Positions 57,920-64,000 of a stretch of 64,000 nucleotides of DNA are shown here, piece by piece. Made by a program: the position numbers and the translations under genes. Position 1 is the first letter of the stretch; every line of letters begins with the position of its first letter. Origin of the DNA: Pseudomonas asiatica (lineage in GTDB: Bacteria; Pseudomonadota; Gammaproteobacteria; Pseudomonadales; Pseudomonadaceae); NCBI RefSeq assembly GCF_009932335.1, contig NZ_BLJF01000001.1, positions 3,348,001-3,412,000 of the forward strand, read 5' to 3'. The notes under the pieces are model-generated. The model searched no databases. It saw only the letters and a program-made list of their open reading frames with translations, and was not told where the DNA came from.

Positions 57920-58605
57920 AGTTCAGCCACCTTGACGCCAACCGAGTAGCGGCGCTCGAGATACTTCAGGGCCAGCAGCGAGATGCTGGTCAGCACCAGG
58001 TACAGGGCCGCCACCGCCAGGAAGAAGGTGAAAGGCTCGCGGGTGGCATCGGCCGCCTGCTTGGCCTTGAACATCATGTCCTGCAGGCCCACTACCGAAA
58101 TCAGCGCGGTGGCCTTGGTCAGCACCAGCCAGTTGTTGGTGAAGCCCGGGATCGCCAGGCGAATCATTTGCGGCACCTGGATGCGGAAGAACACCTGGCG
58201 GTTGCTCATGCCATACGCCACGCCGGCTTCGGCCTGGCCTTTCGGAATACCAAGGAACGCACCGCGGAAGGTTTCCGACAGGTAGGCACCAAAGATGAAG
58301 CCCAGGGTACCGATACCCGCGATCAGCGGATTCAGGTCGATGTAGTCTTCATAACCGAGCAGCGGCGCAACCCGGTTGATGATGTCCTGCCCGCCGTAGA
58401 AGATCAGCAGGATCAGTACCAGGTCCGGAATACCACGAATCACCGTGGAATACAGATCGCCCAGCCAGGCCAGCCAGCGCACCGGCGACAAGCGCAGTGC
58501 CACACCGATCAGGCCGAGCACGATGGCCAGGGCCATCGACGACAGGGCGAGCTGAAGCGTCAGCCACGCCCCGTCGAGGATGACTGCCCCGTAGCCTTTC
58601 AACAT
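57916..58605 (-). CDS. aotQ: arginine/ornithine ABC transporter permease
   Basis: The 229-aa HisQ-type permease has VIRGIPDLVLILLIFYGGQD near residue 55 and an EAA-like loop PKGQAEAGVAYGMSNRQVFFRI near residue 120. It pairs with AotM in the membrane. A stem-loop separates it from aotJ. Confidence 0.95.
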   Translation of the reverse strand: MLKGYGAVILDGAWLTLQLALSSMALAIVLGLIGVALRLSPVRWLAWLGDLYSTVIRGIPDLVLILLIFYGGQDIINRVAPLLGYEDYIDLNPLIAGIGTLGFIFGAYLSETFRGAFLGIPKGQAEAGVAYGMSNRQVFFRIQVPQMIRLAIPGFTNNWLVLTKATALISVVGLQDMMFKAKQAADATREPFTFFLAVAALYLVLTSISLLALKYLERRYSVGVKVAEL

Positions 58606-58633
58606 GATGAGGTCCTCGACCTAGAGAATGAAA

Positions 58634-58672
58634 AATGGTGCAAACCTCAGAGCCTCTGCTGTTTGCACCATT
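58634..58672 (-). other. intercistronic stem-loop between aotJ and aotQ
   Basis: A perfect 12-bp stem (AATGGTGCAAAC / GTTTGCACCATT) encloses a 15-nt loop. Being in the 88-bp gap, it could stabilise the aotJ messenger and reduce readthrough into the permease genes, as known for hisJ-like operons. It lacks a U-run. Confidence 0.6.
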
Positions 58673-58693
58673 GCACAGGTGAAACTCGACGTC

Positions 58694-59479
58694 TTATTTC
58701 GAGTCTGGACCGTAGATATCGAAGTTGAAGTACTTCTTCTCGATTTCTTTGTACTTGCCGTTGGCACGAATGGCGTCGATGGCCGCGTTGATGCGGTCGA
58801 CGTTGGCCTTGTCACCTTTGCGCACGGCAATGCCGATGCCGTCGCCGAAGTACTTGGCGTCGGTGAAGGACGGCCCTACGAAGGCGAAGCCCTTGCCGGC
58901 GCCGGTCTTGAGGAAGCCATCTTCCAGCAGGGTGGCGTCGGCCACGGTGCCATCGAGGCGGCCAGCCGCCACGTCCAGGTAGATTTCGTTCTGGGTGCCG
59001 TAAGGAACCACGGTGGCACCTTTGGCGCCCAGTACTTCCTTGGCGAAGCGGTCGTGGATCGAACCGCGCTGCACACCAATCTTCTTGCCCTTGAGCTCAT
59101 CCAGGCTGTCGCTGACGGCGGTACCTTCCTTCATCACCAGGCGCGCCGGGGTCAGGTAGTAGCGCTTGGTGAAGTCGACCGATTTCTTGCGGTCTTCGGT
59201 GATCGACATGGACGACAGGATGGCGTCGATCTTGCGCACTTTCAGCGCCGGGATCAGGCCGTCGAACTCCTGCTCGACCCAGGTGCACTTGGTCTTCATC
59301 TCTTCGCACAGAGCGTTGCCGATGTCGTAGTCAAAACCGGCAATGCTGCCGTCTGGCTGCTTGAAGGCGAAGGGTGGGTAGGCGGCTTCGATGCCGATTT
59401 TCAGCGGTTTTTCATCGGCCTGCGACACCAGGGAAAACACGGACAGCGCCAGGGCGCCAAGCAGTGCGAGCTTCTTCAT
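58694..59479 (-). CDS. aotJ: arginine/ornithine ABC transporter periplasmic binding protein
   Basis: ATG at 59479 ([21 protein letters not shown], 261 aa) starts a signal peptide cleaved after SQA; GGAG lies upstream. The mature protein [20 protein letters not shown] has the SBP family 3 signature [14 protein letters not shown] and conserved ligand-site segments such as [16 protein letters not shown]. First gene of aotJQMP-argR. Confidence 0.96.
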   Translation of the reverse strand: MKKLALLGALALSVFSLVSQADEKPLKIGIEAAYPPFAFKQPDGSIAGFDYDIGNALCEEMKTKCTWVEQEFDGLIPALKVRKIDAILSSMSITEDRKKSVDFTKRYYLTPARLVMKEGTAVSDSLDELKGKKIGVQRGSIHDRFAKEVLGAKGATVVPYGTQNEIYLDVAAGRLDGTVADATLLEDGFLKTGAGKGFAFVGPSFTDAKYFGDGIGIAVRKGDKANVDRINAAIDAIRANGKYKEIEKKYFNFDIYGPDSK

Positions 59480-59627
59480 CAGGTAACTCCATCGGTACAG
59501 GGCAATACAAGGCAGGTAACGGCTGCCCGATATGCGAATGGGTACAACGCGAGCCGCGCAGGGTTCGACCAAGGCCGCAGACCACGAGCGAGTGAGTGGC
59601 ATTTTAACGACAGCCCGGTAGTCGATA

Positions 59628-59643
59628 TTTCTTCAAAGCGACA
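59628..59643 (-). promoter_or_regulatory. ArgR-type half-site before aotJ
   Basis: Minus strand TGTCGC-N8-AA, about 150 bp upstream of aotJ. A looser TGTCAA lies about 50 bp further upstream, as in the aruC region. Confidence 0.5.
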
Positions 59644-59910
59644 ACTACTTACAGAAGCGCTTGAAACGGCAACGGGCGATGTTGACAGCCATTGCAAAAT
59701 ATGCAAGAGCGCAAGAAATAGAACCTATAGTACTAGCAATTCCCGGGCCTATTATTGGCAAAGCCTTGTATTACGGCAAGTGCAGCGTGCCGTGTCGCAA
59801 AAAAGGCTGCGAAAACGCACCGAAACAGGCCGGATTTGTTTCCTGGCGCCCCGATATTGTGCGACGCCGGTGACAGAACAGTTACCGATGAATGTCGGGT
59901 AACAGTAAAG

Positions 59911-59945
59911 CAAAAACCCCGCCGGTTGCCCGGGCGGGGTTCTTG
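59911..59945 (-). terminator. rho-independent terminator of acsA
   Basis: Minus strand AACCCCGCCC / GGCGGGGTT-type stem followed by TTTTTGC, about 60 bp after the acsA stop. Confidence 0.85.
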
Positions 59946-60005
59946 TTGGCGGCACAGCTCCTGTAGGCGCTCCCACAGCCCCCTACAAAATGTGCGACGC
60001 GGCTA

Positions 60006-61967
<1,962 letters not shown>

Positions 61968-62365
61968 CTGTGTTACCTCGGTGTAATAGTTGTTTTTGTA
62001 TGGAACCGTTTGTAACTGTACCAGAGCGACAAAAGCCATTCGACGTTGGTAGTAATTTGGTACGCCCGTTCAGACAAAGCGCTCTGGCACGCACCTTACA
62101 GCCCAGGCGAGAAATTACGGGCGCGGTTTACCAGAGGATTGTTACAGATTCTGTCAAAACACTTTATCAAAAGACCCACTGTTTCGGCCTTGGCCCCAGC
62201 CATAAAATTCACCTCGCCAGCAACGGCAAGGCGATTAACAACTGGTAACAGCCCCCACGAAGGCAAGCGTTAATCCCCCTCCAAACCTGATAGTTAAAAC
62301 TAGCAATACTCGCGGCGCCATAAGCGCCGCGTGCCCCCTCACGACCTTAGACAGGTAAATTGAAA
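61968..62365. other. 398-bp gap between acsA and the DUF2790 gene
   Basis: It holds the divergent promoters of both genes. A perfect 9-bp stem (CGCGGCGC..GCGCCGCG) with a short loop occurs at 62311-62331, in the leader of the rightward gene. No open frame or repeat with support is present, and no sigma-54 site was found. Confidence 0.55.
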
Positions 62366-62620
62366 ATGAAAGCTTTACTGGTATTGGTACTTGGCAGTCT
62401 TTGCGGCGCGGCGATGGCCGGCGAAGCCAAAGATGCCGAGCAGATTCCGGTTGAACAGTACAGTTACTCGCAGCACCTGGACATTGCCCGCGTCATTTCC
62501 ATGAGCGAAGTGCCCAATGTGTGCGAAGTCGTGCCAGCCCGCATGACCTACGAGGACTCCAAGGGCCAGAAGCACATTCTCGAATACCGCGTGATGGGGA
62601 ACGGCTGCTCGAACGGCTGA
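62366..62620 (+). CDS. DUF2790-type small periplasmic protein
   Basis: ATG at 62366 starts MKALLVLVLGSLCGAAMAGEA (84 aa); a TTG two codons earlier is possible. Residues 1-18 form a signal peptide cleaved after AMA. The mature part has YSYSQHLDIARVISMSEVPN, CEVVPARMTYEDSKGQ and YRVMGNGCSNG, the DUF2790 pattern with two conserved Cys. These are common in Pseudomonas, function unknown. Confidence 0.88.
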   Translation: MKALLVLVLGSLCGAAMAGEAKDAEQIPVEQYSYSQHLDIARVISMSEVPNVCEVVPARMTYEDSKGQKHILEYRVMGNGCSNG

Positions 62621-62633
62621 TACCTTGTGAATT

Positions 62634-62653
62634 GGGGCCCTGCGGGCCCCTTT
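62634..62653 (+). terminator. terminator of the DUF2790 gene
   Basis: GGGGCCC-TGC-GGGCCCC followed by TTT, 14 bp after the stop. Confidence 0.7.
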
Positions 62654-62736
62654 CGCGACACAAGGCCGCTCCTACAGGTACTGCGCAGACTTCAAACATT
62701 GCGCAGTACCTGTAGGAGCGGCCTTGTGTCGCGAAA
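62651..62736. repeat. REP doublet with perfect 37-bp arms
   Basis: Arms 62651-62687 and 62700-62736 are exact reverse complements with a 12-nt loop. The core GCGACACAAGGCCGCTCCTA differs from the other doublets. It lies between the DUF2790 gene and phhR. Confidence 0.92.
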
Positions 62737-62772
62737 GGACTGCGCAGCAGTCCCGCCTTTTATAAAGGCGGA

Positions 62773-64000
<1,228 letters not shown>

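Larger units (their letters stand above)
59480..60005. other. 526-bp gap between aotJ and acsA
   Basis: This stretch holds the aotJ promoter region, the ArgR-type half-site at 59628-59643 and the acsA terminator at 59911-59945. It is AT-rich between about 59620 and 59790. No gene is supported. Confidence 0.6.

Overview
The window looks like a chromosomal segment of a Pseudomonas putida-group bacterium. It is GC-rich, and the gene order flgBCDE / flgFGHIJKL / cheVR / flgAMN, bkdR-bkdA1A2B-lpdV, amrZ-mgtE, csrA-lysC-alaS, aru(ast)-argR-aot, acsA, phhR is the one I know from that group. The LpdV protein closely resembles the P. putida enzyme as I remember it. There is no phage, plasmid, transposase or CRISPR.

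Layout. (1) 1-8168, minus strand: a hook-proximal glycan-modification block with two SAM methyltransferases (the first cut by the window edge), a WbqC-family protein and two very large multi-module glycosyltransferases. (2) 8245-24969: flagellar structural and chemotaxis genes. flgF-L and flgB-E are read leftwards, each from a clear sigma-54 promoter. cheV-cheR are also read leftwards, and flgA, flgM-flgN and flgZ rightwards. A sigma-28 site fires flgM, and an overlapping sigma-54/sigma-28 pair sits between flgA and cheV. (3) 25089-27899: an MFS transporter bracketed by two homologous genes of unknown function. (4) 27924-33569: the branched-chain keto-acid dehydrogenase operon with its Lrp-type activator BkdR. 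(5) 33749-41200: a PAS-GGDEF diguanylate cyclase, a LysR regulator divergent from azlCD, tRNA-Arg(CCT), phnN, amrZ, mgtE, a tandem array of four tRNA-Arg(ACG) and tRNA-Ser(GCT). (6) 41273-45572: csrA, lysC, alaS. (7) 45838-47118: an accessory gene resembling M91 peptidase-type effectors but without the metal-binding motif. (8) 47140-59479: arginine succinyltransferase catabolism, the AraC-type ArgR and an arginine/ornithine ABC importer, with ArgR-type half-sites before aruC and aotJ. (9) 60006-64000: acsA, a DUF2790-type small periplasmic protein and phhR (cut by the right edge).

The genes fit a motile soil or rhizosphere bacterium that lives on amino acids. Arginine is imported by Aot and degraded by Aru under ArgR. 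Branched-chain amino acids are degraded by Bkd under BkdR, possibly exported by AzlCD, and acetate is activated by AcsA. The c-di-GMP-related genes (diguanylate cyclase, PilZ protein FlgZ, AmrZ) and CsrA probably tie motility to sessile growth.

Dispersed palindromes are frequent. Four REP doublets (16671, 33637, 40267, 62651) and two near-identical copies of a 262-bp element with REP-like ends (20220 and 55043) fill most of the longer gene-free gaps. All assignments come from reading the sequence and from memory of the families; no database search was run.
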